A DNA stretch of 64,000 nt from Marinobacter lutaoensis. Its GTDB lineage: Bacteria > Pseudomonadota > Gammaproteobacteria > Pseudomonadales > Oleiphilaceae. The translations under genes were made by a program, and so were the position numbers. Shown one piece after another: positions 17,189 through 26,075 of this stretch. Every line of letters begins with the position of its first letter. Position 1 is the stretch's first letter. The DNA is taken from the NCBI RefSeq assembly GCF_001981305.1, contig NZ_MSCW01000009.1:1-64000 (forward strand), given 5' to 3'. Under the pieces are notes generated by a model that saw nothing but the letters and a program-made list of their open reading frames with translations, did no database searches and had not been told where the DNA came from.

Positions 17189-18570
17189 TGGCAACAGCAA
17201 CGAATGCCGGCAATGACCGGTGGATGGATAATCTGCTTGGCATTTCTGTTTGCATTGCTGTCGGGTTTGCTGGGCTCTACATGATCTGGCGCAGTCACAG
17301 TGACGTGATATTGCAAGTCCTATTCTATCTGGTGGGCGGCCTCTCGCATGGTGCCCAATATGTACCCTGGCTCTACCCGGAAGAGATCGGCAGCAGATTC
17401 TTAAACTGGTCACGGACGTTGTTTTCGGCCGATCCCTCTCAATATGGATGGCCTGCCGCGAAACTGATGATCCAAACCATAACTCACACTCTTACGTTGT
17501 TCCTGGTGCCGTACTTCTTGGCGCAACTTATCGTGTTCCGGAAAGTCCATGTCATCAATCGGTTTACCCGGAATTTCACCCTGAAAATGCTCAAGGAACG
17601 GAATGCCGAAAAATACGCACCCGTGGCCAGCGTGCAACACGAAGATATGCTCTCCCTCCCTTTGTATGAAGGCCCATGGGCAATGGCCCGGCAGCCCATT
17701 GACTACGCACTGTTGAACGAGTTGGTGGTCGTAAGGAAGAAGAGAATCGCGGTAAGAGCGTTGAGCATGATTGGCATGAATAGTGACAGCATCGACAAGT
17801 CCACACCGATTAAAGGCTGGAGCGAACAAAAGATTAAGTGGAACGTCGCAAAACGCCGACGGGTTATGCCGAATCCAGCCCAATGCCGCCTTGATATTGC
17901 AAAAACCGATGAGGTAATGCGAAGTCAACTTGGGGGGCTGTTTAATGAGAGCTTGCTGGATGAGTTTGAGCGATGTGTCCTGGCGATCCTGTACACCGCA
18001 AACGCTGCCGGCCTGAGCGAAGCCCGTGCGCTTGCCTTGAAGTACGCCAAGAGTTTTCGCCGACTCGATGCAAAAGGTAAGCATAACCCAACGATTGACG
18101 GCAAAAGCGCTGGGAAAATCATTGCCAAATATCGGGGCCACCCTATCAATGTGAGGGTCACTAAACGGCACGCTTACAAGACCACCGTTTTTATGGGGTT
18201 GCTCGAAGCATCATGGGATAAAGGCGTATTTATTGCCCCGGAATTCCTCTGGCTTAAATCGGTTCACAGAACCCTATTTTTTTCCCTCCTGCAATTGGGT
18301 GGTGACCGGCCAATTACGGAAGCGATGGGGCCTTGGGCTCACTACTACGTGGAAAAAAAAGTGGGTCGAGCGATTGAAACTCCATGTATCGAAGCAGCTA
18401 CTGATGGCTTGGAAAACACCCTATTCGAAGAAATGTGGATTGGATCTGATGAAGGCACGATCGATGAAGTTGTTGCACGCAAAGCTATCGAAAATCCCGA
18501 TGACGATCGATTCAGTCCAACCAAAGGTATTGACCTTTATGATCCACCGAGCACGAAAAAAGGGGCTTAG
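17188..18570 (+). CDS. dotM: DotM/IcmP (TrbA) coupling-complex protein
   Basis: Membrane segments at about residues 17-35 (LLGISVCIAVGFAGLYMIW), 43-55 and 95-115, then a soluble helical domain with the basic patch and architecture of IcmP/TrbA, about 460 residues. DotM is a partner of DotL in the type IV coupling complex and in Legionella binds acidic C-termini of substrates. The ATG at 17188 is preceded by AGGGGG with 6-base spacing and shares its first base with the stop of the transglycosylase. The DotL gene lies just downstream, the same order as trbA-trbB-trbC in IncI plasmids. Confidence 0.82.
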   Translation: MATATNAGNDRWMDNLLGISVCIAVGFAGLYMIWRSHSDVILQVLFYLVGGLSHGAQYVPWLYPEEIGSRFLNWSRTLFSADPSQYGWPAAKLMIQTITHTLTLFLVPYFLAQLIVFRKVHVINRFTRNFTLKMLKERNAEKYAPVASVQHEDMLSLPLYEGPWAMARQPIDYALLNELVVVRKKRIAVRALSMIGMNSDSIDKSTPIKGWSEQKIKWNVAKRRRVMPNPAQCRLDIAKTDEVMRSQLGGLFNESLLDEFERCVLAILYTANAAGLSEARALALKYAKSFRRLDAKGKHNPTIDGKSAGKIIAKYRGHPINVRVTKRHAYKTTVFMGLLEASWDKGVFIAPEFLWLKSVHRTLFFSLLQLGGDRPITEAMGPWAHYYVEKKVGRAIETPCIEAATDGLENTLFEEMWIGSDEGTIDEVVARKAIENPDDDRFSPTKGIDLYDPPSTKKGA

Positions 18571-18877
18571 AAAGTGCCTGCTCATGGCGGCACTGAGCAA
18601 CGTCTTGGTATCGGCCCCGGTTGCCGCATCGCCAGTCGAACTGCCGGCGGTAAAAGTGATTGAGCCGGTAAAGCGCGCGGCCGGCCAGGGGTGCGAAAAC
18701 CCGGCTGCAGCAATGTGGGAATCACTGGATTTGAATACCGATTTGCTTGTGCGCAATTCAATTGGCAAGGCGCTGTTCAGCGCTTCGGTATCCGAGAAAG
18801 CTGAAGACGATGATGCGCGTGAGCGTGATCATATTGGTCGCAACAGCTACCCATTGCCTGAGTTTCTTACCGATTAG
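18539..18877 (+). CDS. Small exported protein between DotM and DotL genes, 112 aa
   Basis: The ATG lies inside the end of the DotM gene (32-base overlap), indicating coupling. A basic N-terminus (MIHRARKKGLRK) is followed by a hydrophobic stretch and a likely cleavage after PVAAS, leaving about 80 periplasmic residues with a single Cys. It occupies the place of trbB (a DsbC-like thioredoxin protein) in IncI plasmids but has no CXXC motif. Function unknown; an accessory of the coupling complex is inferred from position. Confidence 0.62.
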   Translation: MIHRARKKGLRKCLLMAALSNVLVSAPVAASPVELPAVKVIEPVKRAAGQGCENPAAAMWESLDLNTDLLVRNSIGKALFSASVSEKAEDDDARERDHIGRNSYPLPEFLTD

Positions 18878-18899
18878 ATCAACGTTGATGGGATGTGAA

Positions 18900-21791
18900 A
18901 TGGGTTCAGCACAGAATCAGAAACTGAGAAGCCTGACATCTGATAAGGAAATTCCACATGAGCAGCTCTATCGCGACACCCGCCGCCCGATGGAAAAGGT
19001 GCGCGATACGTTGGCAGACTCCCCTGGTCTTGCCTCCGCGATAGTATTGATGCTTCTGCCCTTGGCTGCGGTCAGTACCACGTTTTTTGTAGTTGTCATT
19101 ACTCCCATTTTGTTTTGGGTCGTCGGCTGCGTGAAGAGTAAAGAGCAAACGCTTCCGATCTACCTTCCGACAGAAGCAAATATCAAAGATTTGAACGATC
19201 CCAAGCCAGGCCGGAGAGGCTTTAACAAAGCAAGCGGCGAGTTCTTGATGGGCAACTTGCGACTGGCTAAGCGTGCCTATGAGATCTGGCTGACCTTCAA
19301 TTATCTATGTATGCACCAGCTGATTATCGGGACAACGGGTTCGGGTAAATCAGAAACGATTGTGTCGCAGATTGCCAATTTCATCGCCAGCGGTAGTTCC
19401 GCCAGCCTGATCGACCCGAAAGCTGGCCCAAAGCTGGGATGGCAAATTTTCACTTTGGCACGTTTTTTCGGTCGGGAAGATGACTTCCGAACACTGAACT
19501 ACATCAAGGGCAATACGAATAAAAAACTGGATCGAGCGATGAGGCGAGGCCACTGCGCCAACCTATTCGCATTTGGTTCATCTGAATCTATTACGCAGCT
19601 TTTGGTGTCTCTTATGCCACCCGGTGGATCAGAGAACAAACTGTTTTCTGAGCGAGCAATCAGCCTGGTATCGGCAACCATGCCTGCGCTTGTTGACCTG
19701 CGCGATAACGCCGGATTGAAGATCAATCCAGGGGTACTGCGAAAGGCAATGGAGTTCAAGGAGCTGGAAAAGCTCAAACGGGCAAAACCGATTTCACCTG
19801 AAAGTCGTGAAGCAATTCGGGCGTATCTCTCATCACTGTCAGGTTACCAGGAAAACCCGGTTGATCGTCAGGGCAACCCAACGGACAAACAAGACAGCGA
19901 AGTATATCGGCAACACGGATTTGCACAGGCATATTTCACCCGCGCACTGAGCACCCTGTCCGATAGCTACGCTGATATTTACATGGTTGGCCGTGGCGAG
20001 GTCAACTTCCTGGATCTCATTCTGAGACGCCGAATTCTGGTTGTTCTGATTCCCGCGCTTGAAAAAGCCCCGGAAGAAATGAAGAACCTTGGTAAGTTGG
20101 TGCTGGCGGGCCAGAAAAACGCTGTATCGACCGGGCTCCCGCCTTACATTGAAGGTACGAAAGCTGAGGTTTTGGACGCACTGCCGACTAATGCACCAAT
20201 TCCATTCGGGCTATATATTGATGAGGCAGCCTTTGTGCTGATCGAAGGTATTGGCGCCCTCTTTGCGCAGGCGCGGAGCCTCGGGGTTGCCTGCACAGTG
20301 GCCGGCCAGGACGTGGCCGGCATGAAGAAGGAAAATGCGAACGAAGCAGAGCAGATTTTTGAGAACACAAAGACCAAGACCATAATGGCAAGCGAGGGGC
20401 TTGGCGAAACGCGGAAGTTGATTGAAGAAATTGCGGGCGAAGGCATCACGGCCGTTACGGCTGGCTACCAGATGGATGAAGGTGGCCTGCTTGGAAATTA
20501 TATCGACAATCGAAGCGCGAGCTTTGAGAAGCGTGAACGGGTCAGCTCTCAGGACACGCGGTCTGCCCTGGTTGGTGAAGGTTTTGTGTTCTGGCGTGAC
20601 AAAGTGATCCCGTGGCAGAGCTTTTACCATGGGCTTGATGAAGAGTCGATCATCAGTGATTTCCAGATTCTCAGATTACCAGATGTTGGTGAGCCTACCC
20701 GGGGGCCGGGCTTCAAGCTGCTACTCAACGACTCCCCGCTGGTGACCGCCATCAAGGACGCTGTTTCCAAAGGCCATGATCTTGGCTTGGAAAACAGCAA
20801 TGTGATCCCGCAATTTAGCCTTGACGGCAGTCACCCTCTTGGAGAAGCAAAGTTTGACCTGGCAATGAGTCAGTGGCGGCAAGTTCTGAGGCACCTAAAG
20901 CGCGCCAAGGAAAAGCCTGCCGAATTGCCGGATAACCATCTTGTTGCCAGCGAAGGTTTGTTTATTGCTGCGCTAAGCATTCAGCATGACCAAACCGCAG
21001 TGGAAGATCTACGGGATTCGGAGGATTCGCTGGATCTGATGCCAACCACACAGGATCGGGACGAAGAGCAAGCCAATTTAGATGCCACCAGCTTGTTCGA
21101 TACAGTGTCCACGCTTGACGATACTCAATGGCCGGATTCGTCTATGGAGCTCGATGGCCTGAGCGCATCCCTTAATGATGTCAGCGACAGCCTCGACATT
21201 CTCAACTCACCGCGACGGAATGTTCGTGCCGAACAAGGTGACAGCAGCCACTCACGACGTGCTGAGGTGGTGAAATCTGCCATGGCAGGCAAGGAAGATA
21301 GTTCGGCGACTGATGGTCTGGAAAAGCCAGTTGAGACAGAGGAAGCTCCATCCGTCCAGGAAACACTGGACGCTTTGGCAGGTTATCACCCTCCCGAATC
21401 CGAATCACCAGATGCAGAGATTCCAAAAGAACCTCCTACCCTTGTAGGCGAACCTACAAAAGCGTCGTCGTTGCTCAGTGGAAAAGAATGGGTGCTTGAT
21501 CCCAATCGGCTGGCGGAGCGAGTTCAGCGGCCAATACACCCTGCGGAAATTGAGATTGCAGCCCGGGGCGGCGATTATGCCGGCCGCATTGAACGAGCAT
21601 TGGGCACATCACTGGAAGAGAGTCGCCGGGTCAGCGAAGAAACCGCGGTCGCAATCGCAAAAAGCATTGGGTACCCGAAGCATATCGACAGTGTACCGGC
21701 CAAGTTAGAATCTCAGGAAGAACAGCGGGTCGTGATTCAGGATAGCAGCCGAACCGTTCGGAACATGAGAGCGTGGCTAAAGGGCTCCTGA
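18900..21791 (+). CDS. dotL: DotL/IcmO (TrbC) type IV coupling ATPase
   Basis: VirD4-type coupling protein, 963 residues. Two N-terminal membrane helices lie at about 40-85, Walker A GTTGSGKSET near 143, and LYIDEAAF near 437 as Walker B with its acidic residue. It links DNA or protein substrates to the channel, together with DotM just upstream. Residues after about 610 form a long acidic Ser/Asp-rich extension; Legionella DotL (about 780 residues) and IncI TrbC are shorter, so the tail may carry element-specific adaptor sites. An ATG at 18888 is an alternative start. The 3' end overlaps the convergent gene at 21777 by 15 bases. Confidence 0.88.
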   Translation: MGSAQNQKLRSLTSDKEIPHEQLYRDTRRPMEKVRDTLADSPGLASAIVLMLLPLAAVSTTFFVVVITPILFWVVGCVKSKEQTLPIYLPTEANIKDLNDPKPGRRGFNKASGEFLMGNLRLAKRAYEIWLTFNYLCMHQLIIGTTGSGKSETIVSQIANFIASGSSASLIDPKAGPKLGWQIFTLARFFGREDDFRTLNYIKGNTNKKLDRAMRRGHCANLFAFGSSESITQLLVSLMPPGGSENKLFSERAISLVSATMPALVDLRDNAGLKINPGVLRKAMEFKELEKLKRAKPISPESREAIRAYLSSLSGYQENPVDRQGNPTDKQDSEVYRQHGFAQAYFTRALSTLSDSYADIYMVGRGEVNFLDLILRRRILVVLIPALEKAPEEMKNLGKLVLAGQKNAVSTGLPPYIEGTKAEVLDALPTNAPIPFGLYIDEAAFVLIEGIGALFAQARSLGVACTVAGQDVAGMKKENANEAEQIFENTKTKTIMASEGLGETRKLIEEIAGEGITAVTAGYQMDEGGLLGNYIDNRSASFEKRERVSSQDTRSALVGEGFVFWRDKVIPWQSFYHGLDEESIISDFQILRLPDVGEPTRGPGFKLLLNDSPLVTAIKDAVSKGHDLGLENSNVIPQFSLDGSHPLGEAKFDLAMSQWRQVLRHLKRAKEKPAELPDNHLVASEGLFIAALSIQHDQTAVEDLRDSEDSLDLMPTTQDRDEEQANLDATSLFDTVSTLDDTQWPDSSMELDGLSASLNDVSDSLDILNSPRRNVRAEQGDSSHSRRAEVVKSAMAGKEDSSATDGLEKPVETEEAPSVQETLDALAGYHPPESESPDAEIPKEPPTLVGEPTKASSLLSGKEWVLDPNRLAERVQRPIHPAEIEIAARGGDYAGRIERALGTSLEESRRVSEETAVAIAKSIGYPKHIDSVPAKLESQEEQRVVIQDSSRTVRNMRAWLKGS

Positions 21792-22685
21792 CAGCCGGGA
21801 GGGATTTGCTGTCAGGAGCTTAACCAATATGTCCATGTTGTTGGTCGCAACAACGTAATCATCGACCCCGGTTGAAACGATGGTAATGACCGGGGTTTTT
21901 ATCACCTTGTTGAAGTCTTCGCCCTGATATTCAGCCTCAAAGATCGTACAAACCTGGCTTTTCAGGTAAGCGACCTGCGAACCATGGTGATCCTGGCATC
22001 GACGAAGAAGATCCTCAGCTATAGCGGCGTATCGCAGATCCATCTGTTTGCAGCCGGAATGTTCTGCAACCCGGTCAGCTACTTTAAGTGGCGCCTGATA
22101 ATCAATCATTAGCCGCCATGGATTTTCCGCGACGTACTCGGGTGCGTTTTCTTGATGGTCTTCGACGACCTTGGATGCCATCGCGGCCGGAACCGCCCAA
22201 TCCGCCAGCATCTTGTGAATCGCTTGAAGTTGCGCCAGCCTGCGGGTATGCGAATGAATGATGTCGGCTTTACCTACCCCTATCCCTTCAACAGTGGTTA
22301 AGGCAACGGGGTTATTCAGCATCATGTGCATGGTCCTGTCACCGAATCGCTTGACCAGGCGAGATGCAAGTTCAGGCCCGATGCCCTCAATGTGTCCGGC
22401 GGAAAGGTAGCGACGAATATCCTCCGCTGTTGTCGGCATGGTGGGCGCATAGTCAACGACCCAGAACTGCCACCCATAGGCGTCATGTTTTCGCCAGTAG
22501 CCCTTGATGAGAAGAGCCTCGTTCTCGTGAATATTGCCGGATGTGAGAACACATGAGAACGAATTCGGAGAGTCCTTACTCCGGTTTAGGGAATCCTCTG
22601 CGGCTTGAAACCGGAATACCTGGAAATCGTCTCGTTGCACAAGGAGGCTCGCGACGAATCCGACATAGCTTTTCATTGTCGCCAT
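21777..22685 (-). CDS. Stand-alone RecD2/YrrC N-terminal (OB and helix-hairpin-helix) protein
   Basis: Residues about 60-210 match the region that precedes the helicase in RecD2: GYWRKHDAYGWQFWV (OB-like), IEGIGPELASRLVKRFG (first HhH), VEGIGVGKADII (second HhH), then the ENPWRLM segment. RecD2 continues with Walker motifs; this 302-residue protein does not and instead ends in an unrelated alpha/beta tail. It could bind DNA junctions or ends without unwinding. It is convergent with the DotL gene and divergent from the YqaJ-type nuclease gene. A purine-rich GGGGAGGGG before the ATG supports the start region. Confidence 0.78.
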   Translation of the reverse strand: MATMKSYVGFVASLLVQRDDFQVFRFQAAEDSLNRSKDSPNSFSCVLTSGNIHENEALLIKGYWRKHDAYGWQFWVVDYAPTMPTTAEDIRRYLSAGHIEGIGPELASRLVKRFGDRTMHMMLNNPVALTTVEGIGVGKADIIHSHTRRLAQLQAIHKMLADWAVPAAMASKVVEDHQENAPEYVAENPWRLMIDYQAPLKVADRVAEHSGCKQMDLRYAAIAEDLLRRCQDHHGSQVAYLKSQVCTIFEAEYQGEDFNKVIKTPVITIVSTGVDDYVVATNNMDILVKLLTANPSRLSGAL

Positions 22686-22830
22686 AACCCCTCCCCTGCC
22701 ATTGGCCGGCGATCAGAAAACAATCAACCGAGGGCAGTGTAGCACAAAGGATACATTCACTCGGGTCCCTCTTTCGTTTCAACATTGTTCACTTAGACTA
22801 TTGGAAGATGAAATGTTCCAGGAGAGACCC

Positions 22831-24261
22831 GTGAGCGCGTTTGAGAAGCAAATTAAAGAGGTCATGGCGGCAGTAGACGCACTACCTCAGCGCGCGGTGA
22901 TCCCGGATGATGTAGCTGTTCGATGGGCGAAAGAGATCATCCGGTTTGAACCCGAGCGCGCTGTTTGGCACGCTCGCCGAGCAGGCGTTATCGGTGGTTC
23001 CGAAGCGGGAGAATTTGTGCTGGCTGCGCTCGGAGAGCGGCCGGCATACAAGGATTTGGAGGGCATCTGGCGCCAGAAGATGCTCCTGGATTTGCCTGAT
23101 TACCCGAACATCTACATGAAGCGCGGCACGGCATTGGAGCCCCTGGCCCGCGCAGTATATCTTCAAATGACAGGCCACCGGAGCATTCTGGATGCGCCGG
23201 ATGTGCAGGCCGCGTTCTCCAAACCTCACAAAGAATATGCCCATATTGGCGGGAATCCGGATGAAGTTGCCGTAGCCAACGGCCTGCGAGTTATCACCGA
23301 TTTCAAGGTTCGGAATCGGTTAGACGAGAACCAGGGCCTCTCCGTGATTAACGGTGCCCAGCTTCACTGGTATGGCCTAATCCATTTGGCGAATACTGGC
23401 ACAGCCGTCGATGGATATTGCCTGGCGGAACTTGATCTGCCGCCAGAAATGATGGACGACCTCATGAAAAATCCACCCAAAGACTGGACGGCTTTGGCAA
23501 AGGACATTGCCCGAATCAACCGTCCGGGCTTTGGCATGAGAACCAGATATTTCAAACATAACCAGGGTCTGGGAAATAACTTAATCAACCTGACGAAGCA
23601 CTTCTGGGAAACGTATGTGCTGACAGGCACACCGTACAGAAAGCCGAAGCCCAAGCTGCCCGACACGTTCACCAATGAAGATCGGAAGGTCGTGGAAAAT
23701 GCGCACAACGAGTTCCTGACCCACAAGCTGGCAGAAACGGTTGCTAAAGAGAATGCCGAACGAGCACGAAAGACACTGATCTCTGTGGCCGAGAAGTATG
23801 CGCTGACAGATTGGCCGTTTAGCGTTTCCGGGGTGAGCAGTGGCATTAGCCGGCGGTTTAACACGGAACAGGCGGCGAAAGATCTGTTGATGAAAGGAGT
23901 TGACCCCCAAACCATCACCAAGACGCGGGGCCGGGCCGACGTTGAGCGAATGATTCAGACGCTGGAAAGTCACGGCTTGTTGACAGATGCGCATTTTCAA
24001 ACGGATTGGGACACCCGGGCGGTGCAAGCTGCGCTCAAAGAGCATGGCTTGAGAATGGAGGACTACAAGACCCAGAACGTCCGGATAGGTCTGTCACAAA
24101 AAAGTGCGGATCAGCCGGTAATCGCCACCCTGTCGAAAAAGATGGCAAACCATATCGAGAGTTTTGATCCGCTGGCGACGGACACAACGAATCTGCAAGC
24201 GGAGCCCGATATTGAGAATATCGATGAGCCGGAAGCCGCAAGCCATTTGAAACTGGCATGA
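22831..24261 (+). CDS. YqaJ-type viral recombinase/exonuclease
   Basis: Shows the PD-(D/E)XK pattern of YqaJ/lambda-exo-type nucleases: GVIGGSEAG (about 53-60), the acidic residue in GTALEPLAR (E103), GGNPDEV (D144) and TDFKVRN (D157, K159), then a helix with the QLHWYG motif. Such enzymes resect double-stranded ends for single-strand annealing and are common in phages and conjugative elements. AGGAG at 22820-22824 with 6-base spacing marks GTG 22831 as the start over the ATG at 22813. 476 residues, longer than the phage form, the C-terminal 180 residues being unrecognised. The next gene overlaps its stop (ATGA). Confidence 0.8.
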   Translation: MSAFEKQIKEVMAAVDALPQRAVIPDDVAVRWAKEIIRFEPERAVWHARRAGVIGGSEAGEFVLAALGERPAYKDLEGIWRQKMLLDLPDYPNIYMKRGTALEPLARAVYLQMTGHRSILDAPDVQAAFSKPHKEYAHIGGNPDEVAVANGLRVITDFKVRNRLDENQGLSVINGAQLHWYGLIHLANTGTAVDGYCLAELDLPPEMMDDLMKNPPKDWTALAKDIARINRPGFGMRTRYFKHNQGLGNNLINLTKHFWETYVLTGTPYRKPKPKLPDTFTNEDRKVVENAHNEFLTHKLAETVAKENAERARKTLISVAEKYALTDWPFSVSGVSSGISRRFNTEQAAKDLLMKGVDPQTITKTRGRADVERMIQTLESHGLLTDAHFQTDWDTRAVQAALKEHGLRMEDYKTQNVRIGLSQKSADQPVIATLSKKMANHIESFDPLATDTTNLQAEPDIENIDEPEAASHLKLA

Positions 24262-24827
24262 CCAGCCAAAACAGTCAGTCGAGAAAACGGGACATGATTC
24301 AGTCAATCAAGCATTGGTCCGATCGCCTGAAGACAGGGCTTCGGGATACCGCGCGGTTTATCGCGGAGTTTGGCTATCCGCTGGGCTGCACCACATTGGG
24401 CGTAATGGGCGTTTGCGCGGTTACCGCTGGGGTTATGGGACACAGTTCCGAGCATCCATTGGTTGCAGAGGAACTTAAAGCTATGGCGGTTGTTCTTGGT
24501 GCAACCGGTATGGCTACAAGCGGCCCACTCATCGCCATCGGCGCCTGGTGTGAACAGTTAATGGAAAAGCTGGACATCAAAGAACGTCAGAATGCCGTCT
24601 GGAACGACGAAATGCACAGTGGTGACGCCAGCACTGAGATTATAAGACTTATGAGCACCCGGGAACGGCGATCACTGATCGAAAAGATCGTGAAAGGCAC
24701 ACCAGCCGAAGCCACATTCCATCGATTTGCTGGTGAAAACGAGCGTTTGAGTAGAGTTGCACATGGGATAGCGTCATCTGATTTACAATTTGGTCAGAAT
24801 TCAGACGTGCGGATGACGCCAGCTTGA
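24258..24827 (+). CDS. Small membrane protein, paralogue 1 of 3
   Basis: Starts with ATG overlapping the stop of the nuclease gene. A conserved-looking opening WSDRLKTGLRDTARFIAEFG precedes a hairpin of two hydrophobic helices (about 40-100), then a charged cytoplasmic tail. The same order (WS[DE]R[LI]K, aromatic-AE-aromatic-G, two helices, soluble tail) occurs in the proteins at 25300 and 26076, so the three are probably paralogues. No known family recognised. Confidence 0.65.
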   Translation: MTSQNSQSRKRDMIQSIKHWSDRLKTGLRDTARFIAEFGYPLGCTTLGVMGVCAVTAGVMGHSSEHPLVAEELKAMAVVLGATGMATSGPLIAIGAWCEQLMEKLDIKERQNAVWNDEMHSGDASTEIIRLMSTRERRSLIEKIVKGTPAEATFHRFAGENERLSRVAHGIASSDLQFGQNSDVRMTPA

Positions 24828-24933
24828 TCAGTTTTTAATCAAACCGGTGAGAGCTTGGTTGTCCGTCACTTATGAATGTTTTCCACAGAAATACCCACCG
24901 AAAATGTGGATAAAACACGGTTGGAGTGAGCAG

Positions 24934-25266
24934 ATGACCAATCTCAATAAGAGTTCAGGAGATAAGCGGCCACCGATCACACTGTTCAACGCAACGGATC
25001 GGTACAAATTCATCAAGAACGAAATGGCTCAGCTTGGGCCAAAAATTGAAGAACTGAAAGAATGCGCACACCCCGGTGTTTTCGACATTCATATTCAGTA
25101 TTCGATGCTCGTAACAGCAACTCAAGGTGCCGCTTCGAAATTCGATAGCGGCTCGGTTCAGAAACTGACAACGAAAGATCTCGCGATGCTGGAGAATCTG
25201 CAAATTCTTGTTCTGGACTTTGCAGATATTGTCAATGAGGCCCGAGCCGAATTGCTACCTGAATAA
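24934..25266 (+). CDS. Hypothetical protein, 110 aa
   Basis: Soluble, helical, no recognised motif. GGAGTGAG lies just upstream of the ATG at 24934, which is preferred over the in-frame codon at 24847 whose translation looks non-protein-like. It sits between two of the paralogous membrane proteins and is probably in their transcript. Confidence 0.6.
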   Translation: MTNLNKSSGDKRPPITLFNATDRYKFIKNEMAQLGPKIEELKECAHPGVFDIHIQYSMLVTATQGAASKFDSGSVQKLTTKDLAMLENLQILVLDFADIVNEARAELLPE

Positions 25267-25299
25267 ACAGGGGCAGCAAATAACGCTAGGAGTAGTGCG

Positions 25300-25956
25300 A
25301 TGTACGACAAGACGTATGCAATGACGACCGGTGTATCGGTTAGCCAAAAGGAAAAATCATCGAAGCCGTGGTCGGAGAGAATCAAAGCCGCTCATCATGG
25401 AATGGCAAAATACTTTGCTGAGTACGGCACCAAAACCGGGCTTGCAGGCGGCACACTCCTGGTCATGGCCGGCGGAGCCACACTGCTCAGTGCGGCTACA
25501 GCGACCACGCCGGAAGCCGTCGAGGCAGCCAGATCTGCGAGCTCGGCTATGATTCTCGGTGGCGTCCTGAAAATTGGCGCCATGAGCATTGCCGAACACG
25601 TGGCCAAGCTGCATTTAAATGGCATTGACTCGCTTTTTGAAGGCGCCGCAGCCAAAGATACAACAGCTTCTCAAAAAGGCTCCGGCGCAACTTTGCAAGA
25701 CGATCCCATTCTGCAAGACCCGCGGTTCAAGCGGGCACTGGTGGCCACATTTCGGGATCTGCAGAATGATCCTGAAACCCGAGCCAGCGTCGTAGAGATG
25801 TTGCAAAACTCGAAGCAGGCTCGCAAAGCTCTTCTGAATGCGCAACGGCAAATTGAGGAGGCCGATAAGGCCCGGCAAGTTTCTGCTGTCACACAGGGCG
25901 CCGCTGAGCAGTACCATGGTGAAGAAGAGCGCCCCGAAGCCCCCCGTTTGCATTAA
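25300..25956 (+). CDS. Small membrane protein, paralogue 2 of 3
   Basis: TAGGAG lies 7 bases before the ATG. WSERIKAAHHGMAKYFAEYG near residue 27 mirrors the protein at 24258; it is followed by an Ala/Gly-rich helix pair (about 50-110) and a soluble helical tail with a likely coiled coil (NAQRQIEEADKAR). Function unknown; membrane anchor with a cytoplasmic helical tail. Confidence 0.65.
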   Translation: MYDKTYAMTTGVSVSQKEKSSKPWSERIKAAHHGMAKYFAEYGTKTGLAGGTLLVMAGGATLLSAATATTPEAVEAARSASSAMILGGVLKIGAMSIAEHVAKLHLNGIDSLFEGAAAKDTTASQKGSGATLQDDPILQDPRFKRALVATFRDLQNDPETRASVVEMLQNSKQARKALLNAQRQIEEADKARQVSAVTQGAAEQYHGEEERPEAPRLH

Positions 25957-25962
25957 GCACAG

Positions 25963-25997
25963 CACGGGGACGACACACGTCACACGTCGTCCCTGTG
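25963..25997 (+). terminator. Hairpin after paralogue 2
   Basis: A 12-bp stem with one G-U pair (CACGGGGACGAC at 25963-25974 with GTCGTCCCTGTG at 25986-25997). No T tract follows, so it could be a weak terminator or mRNA processing signal. Confidence 0.45.
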
Positions 25998-26075
25998 TAT
26001 TGCCACCCTTCGCCCCTCATAGATTAACCTGCCCTACCCGGTCTTCCTGTTAGACTTGGGCAGTAAGGAGAGCAA

